DNA from: Nocardioides sp. SYSU D00038
Lineage (GTDB): Bacteria > Actinomycetota > Actinomycetes > Propionibacteriales > Nocardioidaceae
Length of the DNA stretch: 56,523 nt
Direction: 5' to 3'
Assembly: GCF_016924665.1 (NCBI RefSeq)
Contig: NZ_JAFFJT010000022.1
Location: 1 to 56,523 of the forward strand
How positions within the stretch are numbered: the stretch's first letter is position 1; each line of letters begins with the position of its first letter. The position numbers and the translations under genes are program-made. The notes under the pieces were generated by a model. It did no database searches. It had not been told where the DNA came from and worked only from the letters and a program-made list of their open reading frames with translations. Positions 26,719-35,959 of the stretch are shown here, one piece after another.

Positions 26719-27504
26719 ATGGGATCTTGGGGGCCAGCGATCTTCTCCGATGACACGGCGTCGGACATCCGTGGCGAGTACCGCGAGTTGCTCGAAGACC
26801 AAGTGCCAGACGACGAAGCAACCACCCGCATCATCGAGGCCTTCCGGGATCTCGCTGCAGACGAAGAGCACGTCCTTTGGCTCGCCCTCGCAGCTGCCCA
26901 GTCACAGTGGGGACGGTTGGACGAACGCGTCAGGTCCGAGGCCCTCGCCGTTATCGACTCCGGCCGCGGCCTGGAACTCTGGGAAGAGGCCGGCCCGAAG
27001 GAGCTTGCACGGCGCAAGGCGGTGCTGGCCAAGTTGCGGGAACAGATCACTGGTCCACAGCCGTCGCGCAAGACCCTCCGACGGCCCTGGAGGCACGTCA
27101 CTGACCTCAATCCGGGTGACGTCTTGGCATGCCAGACAGAGAGCGGCGCCCTGGCACTGTTCCGAGTGGCCAGGATCGATGACGACCGGGTCGGAGCTGC
27201 TCCGATCGTCGAGTGGCTCGACTGGGACCGTTCATCACTTCCGTCCGAGCGCAAGCTCCGTCGTCTGAAGGTTCGTGTCGGCGCGGCCGGCGCACTCGAC
27301 CGCCCGCCTCGCTCGCGCACGTTCCGAGTCGCACGCCATCGCAGGAAGGATGAGGACTGGGCGGATGCCGGATTTGAGCTGGTGAGCAACGCCGGGACAC
27401 GGAAGGGTGACGACCAGGTTCAAGCGTGGACTTACCTCCAGTGGCGCGCACTCCGCTCCGAGGTCGATCGAGAACTCAGCACGCAATCGACGCCGAACGT
27501 CTGA
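26719..27504 (+). CDS. Uncharacterised protein with an MGSWG-type N-terminus
   Basis: A 261-residue soluble acidic protein. The N-terminus MGSWGPAIFSDDTASDIRGEY resembles the conserved start of DUF4259-like proteins, but the rest (PGDVLACQTESGALALFRVARI, then RSRTFRVARHRRKDEDWADAG) has no family I can name. The middle looks helical and the C-terminal half beta-rich. It stands alone, divergent from the excisionase-like gene with a 111-bp gap that could hold both promoters. Codon use is less GC-biased than in chromosomal neighbours. Confidence 0.75.
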   Translation: MGSWGPAIFSDDTASDIRGEYRELLEDQVPDDEATTRIIEAFRDLAADEEHVLWLALAAAQSQWGRLDERVRSEALAVIDSGRGLELWEEAGPKELARRKAVLAKLREQITGPQPSRKTLRRPWRHVTDLNPGDVLACQTESGALALFRVARIDDDRVGAAPIVEWLDWDRSSLPSERKLRRLKVRVGAAGALDRPPRSRTFRVARHRRKDEDWADAGFELVSNAGTRKGDDQVQAWTYLQWRALRSEVDRELSTQSTPNV

Positions 27505-27673
27505 GATACTTCGCCGTCTCGCTCGGGCCAAGGGATGCCCACGGGGCGGATGATGTAGGGCGATGTCTGCCGCCTCAGCTTCTGGATCCGCGAGGCGGAC
27601 CTGCGAGATCGCAACCGGAACGCGGCGTGGCTCCTTCTGCAGTGCGGGTAGCCCCAATTGCTCAGCCGAGACG

Positions 27674-27937
27674 TCAGCGCTCGGCGTATCCGAACTCCTC
27701 ACGAATGCGCTCGATCCCTGTCGCGAGGGTGCGCGCCATCGCCTCATCGATGGGGCCGAGCACTTCGATGACACGTTCTGCCGTCACCGGCACGCGCCAC
27801 TTCAGCAGCTCTGAGATGTACGCCTCGTATTCGTCGTCCGGCGCGCCGTAGTCACGGATGTGACCCCACGGATCGACGTCGGCGAAGAGTCGCGTCATCG
27901 CCCATCGGTAGTCCCCATAGTCCTTCCGTAGTGCCAC
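27674..27937 (-). CDS. Small uncharacterised protein
   Basis: An 87-residue acidic protein with [29 protein letters not shown] and a helical C-terminus. I know no family for it; size and composition resemble immunity-type proteins. The GTG at 27937 is preferred because upstream sequence falls in a 22-bp tandem repeat. The ATG within WAMTR is a shorter alternative. It lies 63 bp downstream of the ParB-like gene on the same strand and may be co-transcribed. Confidence 0.5.
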   Translation of the reverse strand: MALRKDYGDYRWAMTRLFADVDPWGHIRDYGAPDDEYEAYISELLKWRVPVTAERVIEVLGPIDEAMARTLATGIERIREEFGYAER

Positions 27938-27958
27938 AGCGGGAGTATCTCTCAGACC

Positions 27959-28002
27959 ACGAGCCCGAACCCCTGTATCAACGAGCCCGAACGCCTGTAT
28001 CA
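27959..28002. repeat. Tandem 22-bp direct repeat
   Basis: Two adjacent 22-bp copies (27959–27980 and 27981–28002) beginning ACGAGCCCGAAC and ending CTGTATCA, with one mismatch. The second copy includes the stop codon of the gene at 28000–28827. It may mark a duplication or a protein-binding site. Confidence 0.85.
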
Positions 28003-28827
28003 AGCAGCACCTTCACGAGTCGCCATTGGCCGGGAGCGCAACTCAGGAACCCGGGCGACCTGCTCGGGGAACGCGAGCCCGTCGCGCACGGACAGGAGTG
28101 TCAGGAGCCTGATGGGCCTGCCACCGTTGGCGGCCGCCTCCATCTTGTGATGGCCGTCGATGAGGAAGTGGGTGAGAGCCCAGTGAGCGTGGTAGTCGGG
28201 TCCGAGATCGCTCGCTGGCTGACACACGTCGAGGATTGAGACCGCGACCGCTGTCGCCTGGCTGCCAGCATCCAGCAGATGCTCGAACTCTCGCACGCGG
28301 CTGCGCTCGTTCCAGGACGGCGGCACCATCGGCACGACGAACTCGTACATGTGGGCATCGGCGTCGACACGGGTCTCGAACGTTCGGTAGTACGGCGTCT
28401 GCGGGTAGACGGGCAGCCCCCAGAAACTCTCTAGTCCCCATGTGTCGACCTGCTCGTGGGCGAAGTAGTCCTCGGGCTGGGCAGGCGAGACGAGGCGTGG
28501 CGCCACCTCCAACAAGATTGGTAGGTAGTCGCCGAGCGGCAGCGCCGAACCGAACTGCTGGACTACATCGTCGTCCAGGTCATCGAGGCCTTGCGTGAGT
28601 CGCTCCTGCAGGGCCTCGAGCGAACCGCCCTCGTTGGCTCCCTCCAGGCGCCGGAACACGAACTGGCAAGTGCCGCACCAGAAGCTGAGCTCGAAGGCGG
28701 GCTTGTCGGCTGCGAACAACAGACGCCTCCCCGCCCATGCCCCAGGCGCCTTGGCCTCCTCGCCGAAGCGCAACCATGTGTCGCCGTCGCTCCCGAGTGA
28801 CCGAGCCTGACCTGCCTCGATGATCAT
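28000..28827 (-). CDS. Uncharacterised protein with a CxxC knuckle and a ParB-like DGHHK segment
   Basis: A 275-residue protein. The N-terminal part has [16 protein letters not shown], which could be a zinc site, though only one CxxC pair is present. The C-terminal third contains [23 protein letters not shown], which strongly recalls the DGHHR-A-A motif of ParB/sulfiredoxin-fold nucleotide-hydrolysing proteins. The rest is not recognisable. It may be a stand-alone ParB-fold enzyme, but this rests on one motif. The start is [12 protein letters not shown], and the gene diverges from the relaxase across a pyrimidine-rich gap. Confidence 0.7.
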   Translation of the reverse strand: MIIEAGQARSLGSDGDTWLRFGEEAKAPGAWAGRRLLFAADKPAFELSFWCGTCQFVFRRLEGANEGGSLEALQERLTQGLDDLDDDVVQQFGSALPLGDYLPILLEVAPRLVSPAQPEDYFAHEQVDTWGLESFWGLPVYPQTPYYRTFETRVDADAHMYEFVVPMVPPSWNERSRVREFEHLLDAGSQATAVAVSILDVCQPASDLGPDYHAHWALTHFLIDGHHKMEAAANGGRPIRLLTLLSVRDGLAFPEQVARVPELRSRPMATREGAA

Positions 28828-29033
28828 GACCGGACCCTATTTGGTCCTGCCCACCCCTCGCCTCCCACTTCCTGCCCGTCCCCATCGCTTCTGCCCCCAC
28901 ATCGCCCTTATTGCCTCATCCGCCCCTACCCTCGGCCCCCTGCCTTCCTCCTGCCTTCTTCACCACACACCTCTTCCATTCAGGTATGCCCCTGGCCACT
29001 CGCGGCTGGCTCGCGGCCTTGAGGGGCGTGACG
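28828..29033. other. Pyrimidine-rich gap upstream of the relaxase
   Basis: About 140 bases of the plus strand from roughly 28840 to 28980 are almost entirely C and T. This is the leader of the relaxase gene and the natural place to look for oriT, but I see no clear inverted repeat and nick motif. The strong GAGGGG ribosome-binding site at 29021–29026 lies just inside its end. Confidence 0.5.
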
Positions 29034-31601
29034 ATGACGCTGCAGAAGCTGTCCGCCGGTTCGGGGTACGAGTACCTCACCCGGCAGGTCGCCGCGCTCG
29101 ACTCCACGGAGAAGCGCCTCCCGCTGGCCGACTACTACTCGGCGAAGGGCGAGGCGCCTGGTCGATGGATCGGCTCGGGCCTCGACGGCGTTGATGCTCT
29201 GGCGATCGGGGACATCGTCACGGCCGAGCAGATGAAGAACCTGTTCGGCAGCGGTTGCGACCCGATCACCGGGCGTCCACTTGGCGCGGGGTACAAGGTC
29301 TACGCCAATGAGACGGTCGATGCCTTCAACGCCCGGGTCGACGAACTGCTCGTCCACTCGCCCACGCCAACGCCGGCCGAGCGGGCGACGGCTCGATCGA
29401 CCGCAGCGCGTGAGTTCTTCGTCGCGGAGAACGGACGAGAACCTGCGTTCGCCCGCGAGCTGTCCGCCGCGCTCGCGAGGTACTCGCGGCCGCGGCAGAC
29501 GGCCGTTGCCGGGTTCGACCTGACGTTCAGTCCGGCGAAGTCCGTCTCCGCGCTCTGGGCGGTCGCGCCGCCGGAGATCGCGGCGAAGATCGAGCAGGCC
29601 CACCAGGCGGCAGTCGCCGACGCTCTCGCCTTCATCGAACAGCACGCCCTGTTCAGTCGCGAGGGCAAGGACGGCGCCCGCCAGGTCGAGACCCGCGGAC
29701 TCATCGCCGCCGCCTTCACCCACCGCGACTCCCGCGCCGGCGACCCCGACCTGCATACACACGTGGCGGTCGCGAACAAGGTGCAGACCAAGCAAGGCAA
29801 GTGGCTGTCGATCTACGGGCGCGTGTTGCACCAGCACGTGGTCGCCGCGTCGGAGACCTACAACACCGCCCTGGAGCGACACCTCGTCGAGGAACTCGGC
29901 GTGCAGTTCGCCGAGCGGCCGGGTGTCGATCGAGAGAAGCGGCCGATCCGCGAGATCGTCGGCGTCGAGCGCGAACTCTGCGAGGCGTGGTCCCGTCGAC
30001 GAGCCGACATCGTGGCCCGCCAGCGTGAGCTCACCCGTGACTTCCGCGACGCGCACGGCCGTACGCCGGCGCCAGTCGAGGCCGTTGCACTGGCCCAGCA
30101 GGCGAACCTGGAGACGCGCGAGGCCAAGCACGAGCCGCGATCACTCGACGAGCAGCGAACGACCTGGCGAAGTCAGGCCGTCGACGTACTCGGTTCTCCG
30201 GACGCCGTCGATCGGATGGCGCAGGCCGCGCTCCACCCGACCGACGTGCGGACGGAGGCGACCGTGTCGACCTGGTGGGTCCGGGAGACGGCCGAGCGCG
30301 TGCTCGGCGAACTCGAGGCGCACCGGGCGACCTGGCAGTCCTGGCACGTGCACGCAGAGGCTCATCGCCAGATCCGCGGCGCTGGGCTCCCAGCCGAGCT
30401 GGTCCCCGAGGCCGTCAGCTGGGTCGTCAACGAGGTCACGGAGTTGTCGGTCAACCTCACGCCGGACCGCGACCCGATCAGCGAACCACCCGGCCTGTGC
30501 CGCTCGGACGGCACGAGCGTCTACCGCCACACCGGCCGGGACCACTTCACCACCGCGCGCGTGCTCGACGCCGAGGCCCGCATCGTCGCCGCAGCCGCGA
30601 GCACCGACGCAGTGGCATGGTCCACCGACGACGTCGAGCTGGCGATCCTCGCCGCTCGCCTCGACGGCACCGAGCTCAACGCCGGCCAGGAGCAGCTGGT
30701 CCGTGCGATGGTCACCAGCGGCCGACGCGTACAGCTCGCGCTCGCGCCAGCGGGAGCCGGCAAGACGACCGCGATGCGGGTACTCGCCGGCGTGTGGACG
30801 GAGGCAGGCGCCGACGTGCTCGGGCTCGCCCCATCTGCGGCCGCCGCGGCGGCCCTCCGCGACGCCACCGGCATGCCGTGCGAGACCCTCGCCAAGCTCG
30901 TCCACGACCTCGACACGCAGCCCGACTCGCCGCTCGCGTCTGTGGTTGGGCCGGGCACCTTGCTCGTCATCGACGAGGCGGGAATGGCGGACACCCCCAG
31001 CCTCGACCGGGTCATCAGCTTCGCCACCGAGCGCGGCGCGGTCGTCCGGCTGATCGGCGACAACCAGCAGCTCGCCGCGATCGGCGCCGGCGGAGTTCTC
31101 CGCGACATCGCCCGTACCCACGGCGCCGTACGCCTCGATGAGGTTGTGAGGTTCGACGACCCGATCGAGTCGGAGGCATCGCTGGCACTGCGGGACGGCG
31201 ACCGCAAGTCGCTTGGCTACTACCTGGACCACGAGCGCATCCACGTCGGCGACCAGGAGACCGTCCTCAACGCGGTCTTCGACGCCTGGCAGCGCGAACA
31301 GGGCGCGGGCCGCGATTGCCTGATGCTGGCTCCGACCCAGGAGTTCGTGCGTGAGCTCAACGACCGCGCACGAGCCGCACGACTGGGCGACGCCGCTCCC
31401 GACGTCCAGGTGCAGTTGCGCGATGGCACCTACGCGTCGGTCGGCGACGTCGTACTCACCCGACGCAACGACCGCCGGCTCGTGGTGAGCAGCACGGACT
31501 GGGTCAAGAACGGTGACCGCTGGACCCGTCACCGACATCAGGAACGGCCGCCTCACCGTGCGCCACCGAGACTCCGGCCTGACGACAGTGCTGCCTGCTG
31601 A
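29034..31601 (+). CDS. MobF/TraA-type conjugative relaxase-helicase, N-terminal 855 residues before a frameshift
   Basis: A relaxase that would nick oriT and lead DNA transfer. It starts MTLQKLSAGSGYEYL with candidate catalytic Tyr12/Tyr14, followed by the metal-binding HTH triad (241–243, DPDLHTHVAVANK). A RecD/TraI-like helicase follows, with Walker A PAGAGKTT near 573 and Walker B VIDEAGM near 646. ATG 29034 has GAGGGG 7 bases upstream. After WVKNGDRWT near 31524 the frame is lost and 24 unrelated residues lead to a stop at 31601. The helicase continues in another frame from about 31528, so the gene is broken by one extra base in a CCC run (31525–31527). Confidence 0.9.
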   Translation: MTLQKLSAGSGYEYLTRQVAALDSTEKRLPLADYYSAKGEAPGRWIGSGLDGVDALAIGDIVTAEQMKNLFGSGCDPITGRPLGAGYKVYANETVDAFNARVDELLVHSPTPTPAERATARSTAAREFFVAENGREPAFARELSAALARYSRPRQTAVAGFDLTFSPAKSVSALWAVAPPEIAAKIEQAHQAAVADALAFIEQHALFSREGKDGARQVETRGLIAAAFTHRDSRAGDPDLHTHVAVANKVQTKQGKWLSIYGRVLHQHVVAASETYNTALERHLVEELGVQFAERPGVDREKRPIREIVGVERELCEAWSRRRADIVARQRELTRDFRDAHGRTPAPVEAVALAQQANLETREAKHEPRSLDEQRTTWRSQAVDVLGSPDAVDRMAQAALHPTDVRTEATVSTWWVRETAERVLGELEAHRATWQSWHVHAEAHRQIRGAGLPAELVPEAVSWVVNEVTELSVNLTPDRDPISEPPGLCRSDGTSVYRHTGRDHFTTARVLDAEARIVAAAASTDAVAWSTDDVELAILAARLDGTELNAGQEQLVRAMVTSGRRVQLALAPAGAGKTTAMRVLAGVWTEAGADVLGLAPSAAAAAALRDATGMPCETLAKLVHDLDTQPDSPLASVVGPGTLLVIDEAGMADTPSLDRVISFATERGAVVRLIGDNQQLAAIGAGGVLRDIARTHGAVRLDEVVRFDDPIESEASLALRDGDRKSLGYYLDHERIHVGDQETVLNAVFDAWQREQGAGRDCLMLAPTQEFVRELNDRARAARLGDAAPDVQVQLRDGTYASVGDVVLTRRNDRRLVVSSTDWVKNGDRWTRHRHQERPPHRAPPRLRPDDSAAC

Positions 31602-32613
31602 GTACGTCGCGACCCACGTCGAGCTCGGCTACGCCTCCACCGTCCACACCGCCCAGGGCCTGACCGCCGACGTCATGCACGGCGTCGTCACCGGCGAGGA
31701 GACCCGACAGCTGCTCTACACGATGCTGACCCGCGGCCGCGCCGAGAACCACCTCCACGTCATCACGGACAACCTGAGCGACGGCCGCGAGTTCGAACTG
31801 CCCGGCATCACCGAGCAACTCACCGCAGCCGAGATCCTCGCGCGCGTGCTCGCCCGCGACGGCGCATCGGTTTCGGCGACGTCGACTCGGCAGCAGGCCG
31901 CGACGCCAGAGGCGCGTCTCCAAGACGCAGCGACGCGGTACGCCGATGTCCTGGCGTACGCCACCCACGTGGTCCTCGGGGCTGACGACGACCAGGCCGT
32001 CCAGTCCGGCCCGCTCCCGTGGCTCTCGGGCATTCCAACTGAGGTGGCCGAGCATCCGCGATGGGGTCCGTATCTGTCCGCGCGTGCCCGGCTGGTCGAA
32101 GACCTCGCTGGCGCAGTCCGGGAACGAGCGGACGAGACGCTGCCCGCCTGGCTCGACGACTACGACGACGTCCTCTCCATGGAACTCCGCTCGGACCTCG
32201 CCGTCTGGAGGGCCGCGCAGGGCATCACGCCCGACGAACGCAGCATCGCGGGGCAAGTGCCCACGGACGATCGAGCAGCGTGGCATCACCGCAACCTGAT
32301 CCGCACCATTAACAGCAGGTACGACGAAGCCGTTCACTCGTGGGAGCGCCGGATCGTCGCCTACGTCGGCCTGGCCGATGAGCACACGCTCGACCTCGCC
32401 CGCGAGCTGGACCGGCTCAAGCGCCAGGGCCGCGATCCCGAGCAACTGTTGGCGAGAGCGGCTCGTCGGCCGTTCCCGTCCGAGCTCCCGACGGCGGCGC
32501 TGCGCTACCGGATCCGCAAGATGGTGGCGCCGCCGCGCCGTCGCCCTGACCCCGTCGGCCTGGAGCAAAGTCGACCGGCACCGTCGAGCACAGCACCCGG
32601 CATCGGCATGTGA
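31513..32613 (+). pseudogene. C-terminal part of the MobF relaxase-helicase, out of frame
   Basis: Continuation of the relaxase after the frameshift. The homologous sequence resumes at VTDIRNGRLTVRH just after 31527. It holds the helicase C-terminal motif YASTVHTAQGLTAD and LLYTMLTRGRAENHL, both typical of TraI/RecD-like enzymes, then a helical tail ending near 32613. Removing one C from the run at 31525–31527 would fuse both parts into a protein of roughly 1,190 residues. It is a true pseudogene, a sequencing error, or (less likely) a programmed frameshift. An apparent start at 31513 lies before the junction and is probably not used. Confidence 0.8.
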
Positions 32614-32684
32614 GTCACGGGAGCACCGCGAACGTGCTCAGGGTGCCTGTCCGCCTCATCGCACTTGGTGGGCCGGTGACTTGG

Positions 32685-33095
32685 CTAGTCCGGGCCGGGG
32701 ACCTTGGCGACGCCGCCGCCCGGCAACGAGATGAGCATCGAGCCGTCGACATCCGAGAGCTGCCACGCCTCGTAGTGATCGTCCGCGGGAACGCGTACGC
32801 AAGTGCCGGAGCTCAGGACGAGGCGGAGGGCCCCGGTCTTGAACACCACTGCGGATAGCACCCTCTGGCCCACGAGATGCGCGAGCGTATCTTCCTCTCC
32901 TTCTTGGGCGTCCCAGACGTCCGTCCTCGGTTCAGTTGTGTCGAGGGTTCCGAGAGTCGCAGCTCCCTCGATGGTCAGCGTCCTGCCGTCAGCGAGGACG
33001 ATCAGGATTCGGAACTCTTCCCGATCGACGGACTCGACGATGACGTCGCGTAGACCGAGAATCCATCGATCGTCGAGTTCGGTGTCGGCCGTCAT
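32685..33095 (-). CDS. DUF6188-like protein
   Basis: A 136-residue acidic soluble protein starting MTADTELDDRWILGLRD. The C-terminal pattern TGALRLVLSSGTCVRVPADDHYEAWQLSD, then SLPGGGVA, resembles the DUF6188 family, which has been associated with bacterial immunity-type proteins. No toxin partner is adjacent. It is convergent with the relaxase, separated by 71 bp. Confidence 0.65.
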   Translation of the reverse strand: MTADTELDDRWILGLRDVIVESVDREEFRILIVLADGRTLTIEGAATLGTLDTTEPRTDVWDAQEGEEDTLAHLVGQRVLSAVVFKTGALRLVLSSGTCVRVPADDHYEAWQLSDVDGSMLISLPGGGVAKVPGPD

Positions 33096-33213
33096 GACCG
33101 GAGTGTCGCATTAGGAAGACCGTCGCCTTCGTGCGTCAGGCGATCAGAGCCTGGTTCGTGCCCGCGGCAAGAACGGGCGGGCTGCCGGGCGCCGATATTC
33201 CTAGACTCGCATC

Positions 33214-33483
33214 ATGAAGCGGTCGAGCGCTCTCCGCGCGTTCCTCATCACCGACTTCGAGGCGACAGGATGCCGGATGCCCTTCGCGTGCGCCGTCTCG
33301 GCCTACGACGTCGACGATGCCCTCGAGTTCGTTCGTGAGGTGTATGCGCCAGATGGCGCTCTTCCGCGCCCGGGAAGCGTCGAGGAACTGTCACCCGAGG
33401 CGATCCAACAGCGCATTGGCAACTTTGACTTCGGCGTTCCTGTCGTTCGCGGCATCTGGTATCCGCACCTGAGCAATCCCTAG
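33214..33483 (+). CDS. Small uncharacterised protein
   Basis: An 89-residue protein, MKRSSALRAFLITDFEATG…, with no membrane segment or motif I recognise. It contains an aromatic C-terminus (VVRGIWYPHLSNP). It stands alone between two minus-strand genes. It is supported by length, a clean ATG and mobile-element codon use, but could be spurious. Confidence 0.45.
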   Translation: MKRSSALRAFLITDFEATGCRMPFACAVSAYDVDDALEFVREVYAPDGALPRPGSVEELSPEAIQQRIGNFDFGVPVVRGIWYPHLSNP

Positions 33484-33523
33484 GTCCGGCGAGGTCCGGA
33501 AGGCCCGGGCGCGACATTCTGGA

Positions 33524-34438
33524 TCACGCGGACTCGTCGAGCTCGCGGTGTATCTCGTCGACGTACTCCTCGATGTGCTGCCACAGGTAATCCTCGAGGA
33601 CGTCATCGAGGGTCATCGGCGGGACTTCGTGCGCCGCGACGAAGGCGCGAAGCTCCTCGACGAGTCGCTCGTCCTCGGCGTACCGGCGGAGCCGGTCCAA
33701 AAGCATCGACGCACGTCGCCGGATCGATCGCACCGACTGGGGCCGATAGCGGGCGACGTGCTCGACTACAGCGGGCGAAGTAAGCCCGGCGCGTCCTCGT
33801 CGCCCCGGAGCGGATCTCTCGTCCGCCGCAGTCGCAAGCGCCTCCAGGAGCGACGCATCAGGCAGGCTGACCAAGCCGCTCAAGAGCGCAGACTGCACGA
33901 GGAGGCTCGTTTCGAAGATCGCATCGGCGTGAACTTCGGGAACACCCGCGAGGAGGTCGAGGTCCTCGGGGTTGTCGCGCAGAGTGGTGTTCGCCCAAGT
34001 GCGATCGTGCCGCCGAGCCGCCTCGGCGTGGCCCAGTTCGGCGAGCAGGGAGCGGCGCACGGCGCGGAGGATGGTCGCAGCCACGCAACGGTCCACCGGT
34101 CGCGTTCGGATGTGCAGCCACAGCTCGCCAGCTGTCAGCGCGTCGATGTCCGGCGATAGGTCACGCAGCTTGTCGGCCAGCCGGGTCGCGCCTGGCAGCA
34201 GGAGCCAGGCCAGAACCGTCGCGGCCTCGGCGTCGTCCTGCGCCAGCCTGTGCAGACGGGCCTGCAGGGCGTCCTTGGCCGCGGTTGTGGCCCGGCGCGT
34301 CCAGCCGGGAAGGTCGAGCAGTTCGTCAACGACCGCCAGTTCTGGATCCTGATGGCACCAGCGCTGCCACGCCACTGCTGCAGCCACCATCGCGGGGCCG
34401 TCGACCTCGTCGAGGCCGAGGCACTTCGCCACGCTCAT
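33524..34438 (-). CDS. Uncharacterised helical protein of the mobile element
   Basis: A 304-residue, almost wholly helical soluble protein starting MSVAKCLGLDEVDG, preceded by a strong AGGAGG ribosome-binding site. It is rich in Leu, Ala, Asp and Arg, with a long helical repeat-like middle (SLLVQSALLSGLVSLPDASLL) and an acidic C-terminus (DVLEDYLWQHIEEYVDEI). No known family. It diverges from the HTH protein at 34622 over 183 bp, so the two may form a regulated pair with a shared control region. Confidence 0.75.
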   Translation of the reverse strand: MSVAKCLGLDEVDGPAMVAAAVAWQRWCHQDPELAVVDELLDLPGWTRRATTAAKDALQARLHRLAQDDAEAATVLAWLLLPGATRLADKLRDLSPDIDALTAGELWLHIRTRPVDRCVAATILRAVRRSLLAELGHAEAARRHDRTWANTTLRDNPEDLDLLAGVPEVHADAIFETSLLVQSALLSGLVSLPDASLLEALATAADERSAPGRRGRAGLTSPAVVEHVARYRPQSVRSIRRRASMLLDRLRRYAEDERLVEELRAFVAAHEVPPMTLDDVLEDYLWQHIEEYVDEIHRELDESA

Positions 34439-34621
34439 CGTCGCTCCTCCTGTCTCAGGGCAGACCCCTGTCCAGAGGTAGGTGTGTAGGCCTGTCCCGA
34501 TTTGGCCGCGACACGCCGCCCCCGAACGACCGGCTACTTCGGCCGTTGTCCGCATTCGGGCAGGTCAGACAGGGAAACTCGGTTCGATCCGTGATCAGAT
34601 CCGGTCGGATATGCTCGAAGT

Positions 34622-35191
34622 GTGTCCGGGCACGCCCTGCTCGTGTACGCCCGCCGTGCGGCCGGGCTGACCCAGGACGCCCTTGCGCGGCTCGCCGGTA
34701 CGTCGCAGCCAACGCTCTCGGCGTACGAACGTGGCACCAAGTCGCCCTCGCTGGCGGTCGCCGAGCGGATCATCGAGGCCGCTCACCACCGGCTCGAGGT
34801 CAGGCCCGCCGTCGAGTTCGTGGAGGTGCCCGGGCAGTACGGGCTGCATCCGTTCTGGCTCGCCCACCAGCTGTGGCAGCTGGACCCCCAGCGAGCGTTC
34901 GCCTCTGTCCTGCTCCCTGGGCCGCGCCACCCCTGGCCCGCACCGCGCCAGCAATATCATCTCGCCGACCGCGCCGAACGGGCGCGCGCCTATGAGCTCA
35001 TCCTCCGCGAGGGCGGACCGACGGACATGCTCGACTTCATCGACGGCGCGCTGCTGGTCGACATCTGGGAGGACCTTGAGCTGCCCGACCCGATCCGCCG
35101 AGCTTGGCAGCCGCTCATCCGCAAGACCCTTCCCGAGCAACGCGCCGCCACCCTTGCGTCGGGCGAGTGGCAATACCAACCGCGCGCGTAG
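34622..35191 (+). CDS. XRE-family helix-turn-helix protein with an unknown C-terminal domain
   Basis: A 189-residue protein. Residues 1–60 are a standard XRE domain: VYARRAAGLTQDALARLAGTSQPTLSAYERGTKSPSLAVAERI. The C-terminal 120 residues (HPFWLAHQLWQLDPQRAF, then GPTDMLDFIDGALLVDIWEDLELP) have no family I can name and may be a sensor or partner-binding domain. The start is GTG at 34622. It may be a regulator of the divergent gene at 33524–34438, or half of a two-gene module. A lipoprotein gene follows after 14 bp. Confidence 0.82.
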   Translation: MSGHALLVYARRAAGLTQDALARLAGTSQPTLSAYERGTKSPSLAVAERIIEAAHHRLEVRPAVEFVEVPGQYGLHPFWLAHQLWQLDPQRAFASVLLPGPRHPWPAPRQQYHLADRAERARAYELILREGGPTDMLDFIDGALLVDIWEDLELPDPIRRAWQPLIRKTLPEQRAATLASGEWQYQPRA

Positions 35192-35205
35192 GGCATCCTT
35201 CTGCC

Positions 35206-35925
35206 GTGATCACACCGCGCGCCCTGCTGCCGCTCCTCATCTGCGCGCTCATGGTGGTTTCGGCATGCTCCGCCGTAACCACCGATAACGGGGCCGAGCC
35301 GCATACGCCAGAGGGGTCTGAGTTCACGACTACGTTCACGCGCATCGCGGAAAGCGGCTACATCGACATGGGCCTCGACTTCGAGAACCCGACGAGCGCC
35401 GCGGTGACTGTCGATGGTCGACTTGTCGCGCGCGATGCCAACGGTGCTGTCCTTCCCGATGTTCGGGTCACGACCGCGTTTGGGACCGAGTCCGGGCGCG
35501 CCGTCGTTTTGCCCGGTGCGAACGTTGACTTAGTGCAACTCGAAGGTCGCGGTGAGCAGCAGGTCCGCGAGATCACGCTGGAGACCGCCGACGTGACTGT
35601 TCTCGACGTCTCGCCTGAGACGCAGTACGTCGAACTGAAGTCGCTCGATGGGGACGGACGCGAGCTCGATTACGACATCGATGCTCAGAAGGTCAGTTTC
35701 GAGAACCCGAATCCGTTCCCCGTCCGGATCCGGGTGGTTCTGATGATCTTGGCCGCCCCCAGACAGGGTGTCCCGCAGGAGGCAGCCCTCGTTCAGGATG
35801 TGACCACCGTGGAGGCAAAGGGGTCGGGGTCCACGGTCGTGGCGCTGGACGCGGGAACCCGGCGCCTACTGCGCCAACATGGATCTACAAGCTTCGTGAC
35901 CTTGCGTCCCGTGCTCGCGCCGTAG
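35206..35925 (+). CDS. Putative lipoprotein
   Basis: A 239-residue exported protein. GTG at 35206 gives a signal peptide (LLPLLICALMVV) ending in the lipobox VSAC at about residues 18–21. The mature part is acidic and predicted beta, with two related strands-rich segments (DMGLDFENPTSAAVTVDGRLVA and KVSFENPNPFPVRIRVVLMIL) that look like tandem LEA/Ig-like domains. The function is unknown. It follows the XRE gene closely and may share its transcript. Confidence 0.68.
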   Translation: MITPRALLPLLICALMVVSACSAVTTDNGAEPHTPEGSEFTTTFTRIAESGYIDMGLDFENPTSAAVTVDGRLVARDANGAVLPDVRVTTAFGTESGRAVVLPGANVDLVQLEGRGEQQVREITLETADVTVLDVSPETQYVELKSLDGDGRELDYDIDAQKVSFENPNPFPVRIRVVLMILAAPRQGVPQEAALVQDVTTVEAKGSGSTVVALDAGTRRLLRQHGSTSFVTLRPVLAP

Positions 35926-35959
35926 CAATCGCCAGCGCGCCCCTGGCATTCGCGTCGAA

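Noticed and set aside
27426..27851. 141-residue plus-strand frame after the MGSWG protein
   Set aside because: It overlaps the end of that gene and the antisense of the small gene at 27674–27937, with no motif and biased composition.
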